Shown: in pieces, positions 27,252 through 34,767 of the stretch | Layout: every line of letters begins with the position of its first letter | Position numbering within the stretch: the first letter of the stretch is position 1 | Source of the DNA: Candidatus Chloroploca asiatica | GTDB lineage: Bacteria > Chloroflexota > Chloroflexia > Chloroflexales > Chloroflexaceae | Length of the DNA stretch: 64,000 nt | Direction: 5' to 3' | Assembly (NCBI RefSeq): GCF_002532075.1 | Contig: NZ_LYXE01000036.1 | Coordinates: 32,468 to 96,467, forward strand | Notes under the pieces: generated by a model | Database searches by the model: none | Told to the model about the DNA's origin: nothing | What the model saw: only the letters and a program-made list of their open reading frames with translations | Translations under genes and position numbers: made by a program

Positions 27252-28065
27252 TTATGCCAGGGCTTCGATCTGCGTTAAGATTCCCCGTGCAATCAGTGCT
27301 TCGATATGGGCCTGGACGTCGTGTGGGTGGCGCCCGCCACGTAGCAACAGACCCAGTTCCATGTTGAGGCTCAGTGCGTACCGGGTCAGGTTCGCACTGG
27401 AGATGAGCAAGGTCTGCCCGTCGGCGATGGCACATTTGACATGCAGGGAGCCATGCCGTCCGTCGTTGTCGCGTGGCCGCTGGGCGAGTGGCCACTGGTA
27501 GATCGTTGCGTGCGCCGCGACCTGTGGCCCCAGCGCGACCAGGCTGTCATAGGCGATGTTGCCGGCCCTCGCGTGCGGTGACTCGATGACGAGGCGGAGC
27601 ATGATCCCCCGCTGGGCCGCCCGACGGAGGGCGATCCCAATTTCGGGGATGTCGTAGACCGCAAAGGCGATGATGAGCAGATCCTGCTGCGCTTCGTCGA
27701 TCAGTCCTTGCAGTACCTGGGCAGTGCGTCGCAGCGGTTGCCCGCTCGCCGGCCCTGTCCACACTACCTCGACGGTCTGGACGCGGCGCTGCCGACGCAC
27801 CGCCGTCCCGGCCGCCTGGAGCGCCAGGGCAACACTGGCTGGAGGCACCGTCGGAGCCAGCGCCTGCCAGGTGGTGATAAACGCCCCAACCTTGCTCGCG
27901 ATAGTGTGGTGCGGCCAGCACCTGGGTCGCGGTCGTGTGCAGCGCCGGCCATGAACCGGCAGGGATGGGCGCGATCACCTCAGCCAGTGGGCTGATGGCT
28001 CCCTCGGGGAGCCCCTCGAGCAGCGTTGCCAGCGCTTCGAAGAGCGTGCTCGTCGGCAGGGTCAT
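27252..28065 (-). pseudogene. drmC: drmC-like PLD protein of DISARM, frameshifted
   Basis: The frame from ATG 28065 (GGAGGGAGC upstream) encodes a typical N-terminal part (TLPTSTLFEALATLLEGLPEG). It continues to YREQGWGVYHHL, which is already off-frame near 27885-27895. From there the homologous sequence runs in another frame: VGAFITTWQALAPTVPP, then VPPASVALALQAAG, VVWTGPAS, a PLD block with LHVKCAIADGQTLLIS and SANLTRYALSLNMELGLLL, ending at TAA 27252-27254. One extra base explains the shift. The combined length, about 270 residues, fits DrmC. The PLD catalytic residues (H-x-K, then S-x-N) are intact. The start overlaps the drmB stop (ATGA). Either the gene is dead or this is an assembly error; the adjoining partial drmB favours decay. 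Confidence 0.75.
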
Positions 28066-28230
28066 ACGCTCCCTCCAAAGAAACTCAGATCGCTCCGCTC
28101 GACCGTCGGGACGAGCAGCGACCGATTTAGGTAGCGGTTCCCGCGCTCACACGAGGTCTCGGGGACAAACAGGCAGGCGTGGCAAGCGGCGCCATGCAAT
28201 GTCTGCGGCTCCGTTAGCGGGGTGTGCTCA
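28062..28230 (-). pseudogene. drmB: 3' end of drmB-like gene (DUF1998 protein of DISARM)
   Basis: The last 55 or so codons of a DrmB-type protein: LHGAACHACLFVPETSCERG, then NRYLNRSLLVP, SDLSFF, with TGA overlapping the drmC start. The C-x2-C-x8-C cysteine pattern (HGAACHACLFVPETSCERGN) is the usual C-terminal signature of DUF1998-type proteins. Homology stops upstream of about 28230, where a decayed repeat (CCCAAGACCCAAGACCC, CGATACCCGATACCCGA) begins. So more than 90 percent of the gene and all of drmA are missing from this site. Confidence 0.7.
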
Positions 28231-28636
28231 GCACACAGGGCCCTGCTCCCCAAGACCCAAGACCCGAGCCCAGGCTTCGCACCCTCGATACCCGATACCC
28301 GACCCCCGACTCCTGCGGCACCAACGCCTCCTGGTCAGGGCTCATCGTGGGCGGGGCCACCTCGGGGAGCTCAGCGTCATAGGTGCGGTCGTCACGCTTG
28401 CGCACACTCAGCAGCTTGATCCAGCCCTGGCCGATGCTATAGAAGATGCGATAGTCGCCGACCCGCGCCCGGTAGACATTGGCGTAGCCCTTGAGTTTCT
28501 TGGCATCACCGTGAGCAGAGTGCGGATCGACCCCTAGCACCTTCAATTTCTGGCTGACCAGTTTGCTTACCTGCTTGGGCAGATTCAGCGATTCGTTAAA
28601 AAAGGTTGGCCTGAAAGAAAGCTCGTAGCGAGTCAT
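28214..28636 (-). CDS. RelE/ParE-family toxin with altered C-terminus
   Basis: 140 residues from ATG 28636 with CAGGAGCGATC upstream. Residues 1-88 are a standard RelE/ParE fold (YELSFRPTFFNESLNLPKQV, then KKLKGYANVYRARVGDYRIF and LLSVRKRDDRTYD). Such toxins are mRNA interferases or gyrase poisons. From about residue 105 onward the frame crosses repeat-like DNA and the drmB relic, giving the unnatural tail SGVGYRVSRVRSLGSGLGSW. The native C-terminus has therefore been lost or extended by a deletion joining it to drmB. No intact antitoxin is adjacent; the gene upstream is broken. Confidence 0.75.
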   Translation of the reverse strand: MTRYELSFRPTFFNESLNLPKQVSKLVSQKLKVLGVDPHSAHGDAKKLKGYANVYRARVGDYRIFYSIGQGWIKLLSVRKRDDRTYDAELPEVAPPTMSPDQEALVPQESGVGYRVSRVRSLGSGLGSWGAGPCVLSTPR

Positions 28637-28651
28637 GATCGCTCCTGCCGG

Positions 28652-28803
28652 TTACGTTGCTGCCATGGTCTCCCGGATCTGCTGGAGGCGTCGAAGTATT
28701 TCGGTATGCCACTCGCCAAATATATAGGCTGCGCAAAGATGGGCAAGAAGGCGAGCAGAGCATCAAGTTGCGCACGACGAAGTGGGAGAGGAAGAGGTGT
28801 CAT
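28652..28803 (-). pseudogene. broken small gene upstream of RelE toxin, two frames
   Basis: The frame from ATG 28803 reads TPLPLPLRRAQLDALLAFLP, then IFAQP, and then degenerates. In another frame it continues as FGEWHTEILRRLQQIRETMA and stops at TAA 28652-28654, just 15 bases before the toxin ATG. The first part resembles DUF6508-type proteins (uncertain). The second part looks like the C-terminal helix of an antitoxin. So it could be a frameshifted antitoxin or a fusion of two relics. It follows the next upstream gene without a gap. Confidence 0.45.
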
Positions 28804-28818
28804 CTGATGTCGCTCCAC

Positions 28819-29262
28819 TTACATGAGTCGGTCGGCCTGCCCTGCATAGGTATCCAGCGAGGTGCGGTGCCAGAGCGCATCGTGCAGCCACGATCCACCG
28901 AGGCCAATCGCCAGCAGTCCATCTCGCCGATCAGGGTCGCAGAAGACGAAGTAGAACACGTGTACCCCATTGTGTATCCACGTCATCAGGTCGCTCGGAT
29001 GAATGGGTTGCCAGGTTGCCCGGGCCTCACCACTTTTGGGAAAAAGCGTCACGTAGCGGACGGCGGCATGGGGGCAGCAGAAGATCGCTGGCCCGCAGCG
29101 GCTGTGGTCATCTGCATCGGTATCGTGTCCATGGTGGATGCAGGCAGCACCATCGATGAATGGCACCAGCCAATCAGTGTGCCGCCAGTTTGGAGGATAC
29201 CGGTGGTTCGCCCGTGACGCAGGCGCTCGTGGTGGTGCGGCGCGGCCTTTGCGACGCTTCAT
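28819..29262 (-). CDS. hypothetical Cys/His/Trp-rich protein
   Basis: 147 residues from ATG 29262, with AAGGA about eight bases upstream. Not recognised. It has paired Cys/His residues (GAACIHHGHD and CGPAIFCCPHAA) that could bind a metal, plus a Trp-rich C-terminal half (MTWIHNGVHVFYFVFCDP, LGGSWLHDALWH). The N-terminus is basic (KRRKGRAAPPRAPASR). It overlaps or abuts the broken gene downstream, so it may once have been part of the same toxin or defence operon. A long open frame on the opposite strand covers it, but that frame has an unlikely composition. Confidence 0.45.
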   Translation of the reverse strand: MKRRKGRAAPPRAPASRANHRYPPNWRHTDWLVPFIDGAACIHHGHDTDADDHSRCGPAIFCCPHAAVRYVTLFPKSGEARATWQPIHPSDLMTWIHNGVHVFYFVFCDPDRRDGLLAIGLGGSWLHDALWHRTSLDTYAGQADRLM

Positions 29263-29551
29263 AGCCACATTCCTTGATCATATTTGCCCAGCGAAACTGA
29301 CCCTGGCTCACGGCACCCCATGGTCTGCGGTCGATATGCGCGTGTTCGGGCAGCTAGGCATGTGATGCAGATACGAACACCGTACATACATCACCGTCGA
29401 AAGATAGCTCTATCATAACATAAATGATCCTGTAATCACAGCTCGATCTGATAATAGACTCGGGGTTCGGGGGTCAGGGTTCAGGGTTCGGTCGCGTACC
29501 TGCGCCCCCCGATCCATAAACCCTGGCCCTTGCACCCTGGCCCCTGCCCCC

Positions 29552-29752
29552 TAAACCCAATACCTTGCAAATAAGCGGCGCGGCAGCTTCTGTGGCATAC
29601 TTTCGAGTGCCAACCCAGAAAGTTTGACCACAGGAGCCACCGCTCACCACCGGTGGTCGAACCGTCTGGTTCGCAGCTACTGCCAGATGGCAGCGTGCTG
29701 CTAACCCCTCGTCAACGCGAGCCTTGCCTTATTTGCAAGGTATTGGGCTTAG
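29552..29752 (+). mobile_element. MITE-like element with 24-bp terminal inverted repeats
   Basis: Left end TAAACCCAATACCTTGCAAA at 29552 continues to ATAAG; right end (29729-29752) is its inverse complement with a single mismatch in 24 positions. About 150 bases lie between, with no coding capacity. The same terminal sequence bounds two other elements in this window (34768-34893 and 54674-54795). The right end supplies the TAA stop of hicA. No target-site duplication is obvious. Likely a non-autonomous element mobilised in trans (inference). Confidence 0.7.
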
Positions 29753-29969
29753 ACCTGTTCCCACTCCTCACGGCTCACGTCGGCCTGACGAAGTATGGTG
29801 GCGAGCAAACCAACGCCAATATCTCCGTGATGCGGATTGGGAATAGTGATGCGCTTCTCCTCGCGCACCATAAAGGCATGGCGACCAGCGGGATAAGGTC
29901 CTTGAAAGCCCAAGGCCCGCACAGTCCACGAATCAGACGCACTCGGCTGATGGGCCCAAAGGGTGGCAT
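29749..29969 (-). pseudogene. hicA: hicA toxin, frameshifted
   Basis: ATG 29969 overlaps the hicB stop (TGATG). The first 16 codons (MPPFGPISRVRLIRGL) are in one frame. From about 29915-29930 the homologous sequence runs in another frame: RALGFQGPYPAGRHAFMV, then ITIPNPHHGDIGVGLLATIL and RQADVSREEWEQV. The GRHAF histidine that HicA uses to cut mRNA is kept. One base missing or two extra would explain the shift. The TAA stop (29749-29751) lies in the terminal repeat of the MITE-like element, so the true 3' end may have been altered by insertion. A broken toxin beside an intact antitoxin is a plausible end state. Confidence 0.8.
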
Positions 29970-30223
29970 CAGGCGGCCTCCTGCGTGCGGATAGGCTGGC
30001 TCAAGTCGATCCCATCAAGTGGTGGGATGGCGTGTCCCAAACGCAAACCAAGCCAGATCCAATCTTCCAGCGCAGATTGAAGATCCTCGCGACACGCTTC
30101 GAGGGTCTCAGCGTGGCCGATCACGCCTTGCAAGCCAGGGATTTCACCAACAAAGCCTTCGTCATCAACCAATAGTTGGTAGGTGGCGCGGCGCATTGCC
30201 GCCGCAATGTAGGCACTCAGCAT
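29969..30223 (-). CDS. hicB: HicB-family antitoxin
   Basis: 84 residues from ATG 30223 with GAGGAAGAGCC upstream. The HicB partial RNase H fold is visible: ATYQLLVDDEGFVGEIPGLQ, GVIGHAETLEACREDLQSAL, then DWIWLGLRLGHAIPPLDG. It lacks a long DNA-binding C-terminal extension, so autorepression may be weak. The gene precedes hicA (B-A order) with a one-base overlap. It looks intact although its toxin partner is frameshifted. Confidence 0.88.
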   Translation of the reverse strand: MLSAYIAAAMRRATYQLLVDDEGFVGEIPGLQGVIGHAETLEACREDLQSALEDWIWLGLRLGHAIPPLDGIDLSQPIRTQEAA

Positions 30224-30292
30224 GGCTCTTCCTCTCGTTGAGCATGTTCCGCTCGCAGCATCTTCGCTCGCATTGTAGCACGGCCCGCTCGA

Positions 30293-31372
30293 TCACCTCA
30301 ACACGTACTGCATTGGCGCAGCCTGCCGCACTAATCCCTTCAGTTCAAGCAGGGTCAGGGCCCCCGCCGTCGCCTGCGCCGTCAGATTCGCTTCGCGGCT
30401 CAGTTCATCAATATGGCACGGTGTGTAGCTGAGCAGGCCAAGCAGCGCCGTTTCGATCGGATCAATCGGCAATTCGCTCCGTGCTTCGCGCTGCACACTC
30501 GCGCTGGTGAGATCGAGGTCGGCGAGCAGATCGTCAGCCGAACGGACAAGCGTTGCACCGTCGCGGATCAGCCGATGACAGCCGGCACTCTGGCGGGAGA
30601 AGATCGGCCCCGGCAACGCAAAAACCTCGCGCCCCTGATCGAGCGCAAAGCCCACGGTAATCAAAGCGCCACTCTTTTCGCCCGCTTCGATCACCAGCGT
30701 TGCCCGGCTTAACCCACTGATGATGCGATTGCGCGGCGGGAAATTCGCTGCCACCGGCATCGTCCCCAAAGGATAGTCACTGATCAATGCGCCCTGCTCG
30801 ATGATGCGCTGCGCCAGGCGCTGGTTGCGTTCGGGGTAGGGCTGATCAACCCCACTGCCCAGCACCGCAAGCGTGCGCCCACCCGCCTCCAGCGCCGTCT
30901 CGTGGGCCAACGTATCCACACCAAGCGCCAAGCCGCTTATAATAGAGACACCCGCACGGGCCAGGCCATCAGTCAGGCGCATCGTCGCCTCACGTCCATA
31001 GGTTGTCGGCGCACGGGTACCAACCAGAGCAATCGACCAATCATCGGCCGGCGTCAATGCGCCGCGCACATAGAGCAGCGGTGGGGCAGCGGGGATATTG
31101 CGCAGCAAGTGAGGATAGGCCGCATCATCAATCGTCAGCAACGTCACCCCGGCCCGCGCCGCCCGTTCCAACTCGGCATCGAGGTCAAGCCGCGTGCGCA
31201 CCGCCATCAGCGACGCACTCGTCTTGCCTTCGATCCCAGCGGCAGCCAGCGCAAACGCATCGGCATGCCAGGCCGCCTCCAGCGAGCCACACTGCTCAAC
31301 CAGGCGCGCCAGGCGGATCGGGCCAATACCCGGCACAAGATTGAAACCAAGATAATAGCGCGTATTTGTCAT
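30293..31372 (-). CDS. dprA: DNA-processing protein DprA
   Basis: 359 residues. The N-terminal 60 residues form a helix-hairpin-helix-like region (LGFNLVPGIGPIRLARL). The Rossmann-like core is clear: LVGTRAPTTYGREA, SGLALGVDTLAHE, GSGVDQPYPERN, PPRNRIISGLS, EAGEKSGALITVGFAL and REVFALPGPIFS. The C-terminal 60 residues form the winged-helix DML1-like domain (TPCHIDELSREANLTAQ). It loads RecA on incoming single-stranded DNA during natural transformation. The gene is isolated here; no other com genes are visible. It is adjacent to repeats on its upstream side. Confidence 0.95.
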   Translation of the reverse strand: MTNTRYYLGFNLVPGIGPIRLARLVEQCGSLEAAWHADAFALAAAGIEGKTSASLMAVRTRLDLDAELERAARAGVTLLTIDDAAYPHLLRNIPAAPPLLYVRGALTPADDWSIALVGTRAPTTYGREATMRLTDGLARAGVSIISGLALGVDTLAHETALEAGGRTLAVLGSGVDQPYPERNQRLAQRIIEQGALISDYPLGTMPVAANFPPRNRIISGLSRATLVIEAGEKSGALITVGFALDQGREVFALPGPIFSRQSAGCHRLIRDGATLVRSADDLLADLDLTSASVQREARSELPIDPIETALLGLLSYTPCHIDELSREANLTAQATAGALTLLELKGLVRQAAPMQYVLR

Positions 31373-31469
31373 AGCATCGGTCTTCTCAACAAGCTAGGGC
31401 AACCCTCGTTCTAGAGTTATACCGCTGCCAGACCAATTTTGATACGGGTGCGGGGGGGTAATAGTAGGA

Positions 31470-31668
31470 CGATTGCATCATACGAAACCGGATACAAACA
31501 TACGCGCTATGTGGCAGCATGTGCATGCAACCAGCGGCGCAAACGGCGGCCCCCGGCCCTGTAGGGGCACCCGCAAGGGGTGCCCCTACAGAGCCGGGGG
31601 CCGGGCCCGGTGTACGGGCACCCCTTGCGGGTGCCCTGGTGGGGTGCATTACACGGAAGATGCAATCG
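31470..31668 (+). repeat. compound repeat element with CGATTGCATC ends
   Basis: Bounded by CGATTGCATC at 31470-31479 and its inverse GATGCAATCG at 31659-31668. The interior holds a large hairpin whose arms are about 25 bp (31548-31572 and 31577-31602) around GGGGCACCCGCAAGGGGTGC. The left end and the hairpin core recur at 63919-64000 at the window edge. Likely a dispersed non-coding repeat. Confidence 0.7.
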
Positions 31669-31711
31669 CCCTGGGGGTAATAGTCTATAACGTACGTTTG
31701 CCTCTACCAGC

Positions 31712-31784
31712 GGGGCTTCGACAGGCTCAGCCTCCGTCCGTTCGCAACGCCCATCGTCCGCCGTTGGCTGAGCTTGTCGAAGCC
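31712..31784. repeat. inverted GGCTTCGACAgGCTCAGCC repeat
   Basis: Left arm GGGGCTTCGACAGGCTCAGC (31712-31732) and right arm GGCTGAGCTTGTCGAAGCC (31766-31784) with about 33 bases between, an interspersed palindrome of a type common in several bacterial phyla. Confidence 0.7.
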
Positions 31785-31822
31785 AATCCCTAGAGCAGAA
31801 AACTTAGGTTACACACCAGTAA

Positions 31823-31874
31823 GTAGTGCCGACTTCAGTCGGCTTCCAGTTCAGCCGACTGAAGTCGGCACTAC
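31823..31874. repeat. perfect 22-bp inverted repeat with 8-base loop
   Basis: Arms GTAGTGCCGACTTCAGTCGG+CT and the exact inverse complement. The stem is too far from any T-run to be a standard terminator, so it is more likely a REP-type dispersed repeat or an mRNA structure upstream of the coiled-coil gene. Confidence 0.7.
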
Positions 31875-31926
31875 CCTCTAAAGCTGATCCGGCCCTTCTG
31901 AAACCATGTCAAAGGAGAATACCAAA

Positions 31927-32190
31927 ATGTCACACGAAGAAGAGCTCGCTGAACAAGCCCGCTTGATCGCGTGGCTCCAAGAGCAACTCGAACATCAGCG
32001 CGCCGTCAATGCCGAGCTCCGGCGGGCTGTGGCCGATCTGGCGCGCACCTTTCAAGAATCGCTGGCCGCCGCGTACGAGGCCGGCGAAAGCGGCGATCTC
32101 GAAGCGATTCGCCGCATCACCAGGGCCAATCAGCAACACTGGCAGAGCTACCTCCAGCAGATTGTCGCCGCCGCCCGGCGCGAAAAGTGA
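31927..32190 (+). CDS. small coiled-coil protein
   Basis: 87 residues. ATG 31927 is preferred to ATG 31906 because AAGGAG (31912-31917) lies nine bases before it. The entire chain is helical and charged (SHEEELAEQARLIAWLQEQL, then NAELRRAVADLARTF) with heptad-like spacing, then a final helix. No known family is recognised. Convergent with the DUF3352-like gene, whose stop lies 12 bases away. Confidence 0.7.
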   Translation: MSHEEELAEQARLIAWLQEQLEHQRAVNAELRRAVADLARTFQESLAAAYEAGESGDLEAIRRITRANQQHWQSYLQQIVAAARREK

Positions 32191-32201
32191 GTTATGCCGA
32201 T

Positions 32202-33029
32202 CTAAGGCGCAATCATGCTCTGCAGCAAGGCACTCAAGCCCTGACGCGCCGCTTCACCATTGGCCGTGCCATCGGTATAGACGGCCCCGGCGCGCTGCGG
32301 GGTCAGTTGGGCGCTAAACGTGCGAAATTCAGGGAGGGACGCCAGTTGATCGGTGCTTGCGCCCGGTTCGACGGCGACCATCGCTTCGATCGCTTCACGC
32401 CGATTGCTAAAGACCACATAGTGGTCAACGAGCGCAAAAGCGGTGATCAGACTCGGTGCGCCACCCTCCTGGGCATAGATCGTCACCTCACCAATCGTTG
32501 TGGCCTGCAAGGTCTCGCCACGCGCCTCGCGGGCCGTGCGATGCTTTTCAAGGAACGCACTTGCCTGCGGATCATTCTTTGAACCAAAGAGCAAGACGAC
32601 CTCGGCGTCATTGAGAAAAGCCGTACGATCAGCAACACCTTGCAACGATCCTGCCTCCACATCGCGCACCGCCACGATCATCTCGCTACCGAGCCACGTG
32701 CCAATATTGCCCTCAAGCGGCACCCCGGCCAGAGCCTCCACCGGTTCCAGCAGCGCCGCCGGATCGCTGATCCCAAAGCCTTCGCGCAGGGCGCGCTGCA
32801 ACTGATTCACGTCAACCACCCCACCAACATTCGGGGCCAGTGCCGCATAAAGCTGCGTATCAACCGGCAACAACTCACCCGCTGAAGGGCCACGCGTCGC
32901 CAACAGAATCCAGGCAAACAACCCCCCGCCAATCAGCATCGAAACCAGGGTAATCACCGCTCCACCAGCCACAGCATACCCCAGGCTATGCTCACGCGGG
33001 GCGCGTCCAGGCATTGTTTGAGAAGACAT
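32202..33029 (-). CDS. DUF3352-like membrane protein
   Basis: 275 residues. One transmembrane helix near residues 18-45 (AVAGGAVITLVSMLIGGGLF). The exterior part has the pattern of DUF3352 proteins: PVDTQLYAALAPNVGG, then LLEPVEALAGVPLEGNIGTW, LGSEMIVAVRDVEAG, VVFSNRREAIEAMV and an SLPEFRTFSAQL segment. Function of the family is unknown; members are typically predicted lipoproteins or membrane-bound. Monocistronic as far as visible. Confidence 0.7.
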   Translation of the reverse strand: MSSQTMPGRAPREHSLGYAVAGGAVITLVSMLIGGGLFAWILLATRGPSAGELLPVDTQLYAALAPNVGGVVDVNQLQRALREGFGISDPAALLEPVEALAGVPLEGNIGTWLGSEMIVAVRDVEAGSLQGVADRTAFLNDAEVVLLFGSKNDPQASAFLEKHRTAREARGETLQATTIGEVTIYAQEGGAPSLITAFALVDHYVVFSNRREAIEAMVAVEPGASTDQLASLPEFRTFSAQLTPQRAGAVYTDGTANGEAARQGLSALLQSMIAP

Positions 33030-33170
33030 AGCGCTCTACTTTCACAGATCCACCAGAGAAGCAGTCCTGGCAAACACTGTAGCGCAGTCGCGTCATTCAT
33101 GCAAACGGCGGGCGATAGTTCACGCATCTCCGCTGGTCGGCAGAGCTAGCTCTGCCGACCAGCGAAACAC

Positions 33171-33998
33171 TTACACCCGCACCACTCGCGTGCGAAGCAT
33201 ATGGAAAACCCAGGCCAGGAAGAAGCTGCCCGTGCAGGCCAGCACAATCGCTGCACCCGAGGCGACGTTGGCGTAGTATGAAGCGTAGAGCCCGATCACC
33301 GATGAACTGATGGCGATCACGGCGGCAAGCAGCATCATTCGCGGGAGTCGGTTGGTGAGCAGGGCCGCCGCCGCCGCCGGTGTGACCAGTAAGGCGCTTG
33401 TCAAGACAACACCGACGATCTGGATGCAACTGACGACCGTGAAAGCCAGCAAGATCAAGAGTAGGGTGCGGAGACGATCAGCACGCAAGCCAATGCCCTC
33501 GGCATAGGTTGGGTCGTAGCTGGTCAGTTCCAGTTCTTTGTGCAGCAAGGCCAGCGTGAGCAGTACCCCCACGGCAATTGCGGCGGTGATATACAGATCG
33601 CCCAGGCGGACCCCCAGCACATTGCCAAATAAGATATGGCTTAGGTCGCGAAAGCTGTTCATCCGGCTCATCAGCAGAATGCCAAGGGCAAACATGGCCG
33701 TGAAGAGCACGCCGATCGCCGTATCTTCGCGGACGACCCCGCGCCGCGAGACCCATCCTATGCCCAGGGCGGTCAGAAGCCCGGCGGCAATCGCGCCGCC
33801 AAAGAGGTTCCAGCCATTCAGAAACGCAACGACGAGTCCGGGCAGCACGGTATGCGCCAGCGCATCGCCAATAAATGCCATCCGGCGCAAGACAACATAC
33901 GAGCCCAGCGCGGCACAGGTGATGCTCACCAGAATAGCCGCCGCCAGGCCGATCCGCATAAAGGTGAAACTAAATGGTTCGAGTAGCCAGTTGATCAT
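33171..33998 (-). CDS. znuB: zinc/manganese ABC transporter permease, ZnuB-like
   Basis: 275 residues. ATG 33998 is chosen because the longer frame from 34043 reads as overlap with the ATPase gene. The chain is hydrophobic throughout, with about eight helices, and shows ABC-3 family motifs: SYVVLRRMAFIGDALAHTVL and GVVLTSALLVTPAAAAALL. The start lies 29 bases inside the ATPase gene's 3' end, which couples translation. It passes metal ions through the membrane. The divergent Fur/Zur gene and the His-rich binding protein favour zinc. Confidence 0.9.
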   Translation of the reverse strand: MINWLLEPFSFTFMRIGLAAAILVSITCAALGSYVVLRRMAFIGDALAHTVLPGLVVAFLNGWNLFGGAIAAGLLTALGIGWVSRRGVVREDTAIGVLFTAMFALGILLMSRMNSFRDLSHILFGNVLGVRLGDLYITAAIAVGVLLTLALLHKELELTSYDPTYAEGIGLRADRLRTLLLILLAFTVVSCIQIVGVVLTSALLVTPAAAAALLTNRLPRMMLLAAVIAISSSVIGLYASYYANVASGAAIVLACTGSFFLAWVFHMLRTRVVRV

Positions 33999-34755
33999 AA
34001 CGCGGTGCTTTGGCCGGGGCCAGGCGACGACCAGTCTCCTCAATCACACGATCAGTCTGCAAAGCCCCGCTCTCAAGACTGATGACACGGTCAAATTCAT
34101 CATCAAGGCGATCCAGATGGTGCGTGGCAACCAGCGCAGTCCGGTTCTCACGACGCAGATCGGCAAGCACCCCGGCAATGATCGCCCGACTCGGCGCATC
34201 AACGGCACTCAGCGGTTCGTCGAGCAACAAGAGATCTGCCTCTTGCACGAGCGCCCGCGCCAGCAACGCACGCTGCTGCTGCCCTCCCGAAAGCTGGCTG
34301 ATCTGCCGTTCGGCCAGTTCCTCTAACCCGAGCCGTTCCAGCACCTGCATCACCATGGCCCGATCGTTCGGCCCAGGACGGCGCATCCAGCCGAGATGCA
34401 CATAGCGCCCGGCAAGCACCATCTGCTTCACGCTCACTGGAAACCGCCAGTCAACATCGCCCCGCTGCGGCAGGTAGGCCACCCGGTGATGGCACGCCCC
34501 CACCGGATGCCCATAGATGCGGATCGTGCCGGCCTGCGGGTGCAACAGGCCCGCCACCGTTTTGAGCAGGGTGCTCTTGCCCGAGCCATTGGCCCCAACC
34601 AGGGCCACCCGCAACCCGCTGGCAATTTTGAGTGAGACATGATCGAGCGCTGGCTCTGACGAGCCAGGGTAGTTTACCACTAGTTGCTCGAGCTCAAGCG
34701 CCAAAGCATCGGCAATCGGGTGGACATGATGCCGGCCACTATATGTGAAAGCCAT
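33970..34755 (-). CDS. znuC: zinc/manganese ABC transporter ATP-binding protein, ZnuC-like
   Basis: 261 residues from ATG 34755, with AGAGGACAACAT upstream; the frame open to 34842 enters the inserted repeat element and is not credible. Walker A GANGSGKSTLLK, Q-loop YLPQRGDVDW, signature LSGGQQQRALLARALV, Walker B DLLLLDEPLSAVDAP and the H-loop THHLDRL are all there. It drives uptake by hydrolysing ATP. A MITE-like element sits in the 200-base gap to znuA, so the two genes may no longer share one transcript. Confidence 0.92.
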   Translation of the reverse strand: MAFTYSGRHHVHPIADALALELEQLVVNYPGSSEPALDHVSLKIASGLRVALVGANGSGKSTLLKTVAGLLHPQAGTIRIYGHPVGACHHRVAYLPQRGDVDWRFPVSVKQMVLAGRYVHLGWMRRPGPNDRAMVMQVLERLGLEELAERQISQLSGGQQQRALLARALVQEADLLLLDEPLSAVDAPSRAIIAGVLADLRRENRTALVATHHLDRLDDEFDRVISLESGALQTDRVIEETGRRLAPAKAPRYDQLATRTI

Positions 34756-34767
34756 ATGTTGTCCTCT

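Larger units (their letters stand above)
31373..31926. other. repeat-rich intergenic stretch
   Basis: No gene. From left to right: a compound inverted-repeat element (31470-31668), a 20-bp class inverted repeat GGCTTCGACA-GCTCAGCC (31712-31784), and a perfect 22-bp hairpin (31823-31874). The bases after the hairpin lead to the small coiled-coil gene, whose ribosome binding site is at 31912-31917. Confidence 0.7.

Noticed and set aside
29653..29994. 113-codon open frame on the plus strand
   Set aside because: Antisense to the frameshifted hicA and partly in the MITE-like element.
31473..31793. 106-codon open frame on the plus strand
   Set aside because: Made of palindromic repeats, no ribosome binding site, Gly/Arg/Pro-rich translation.
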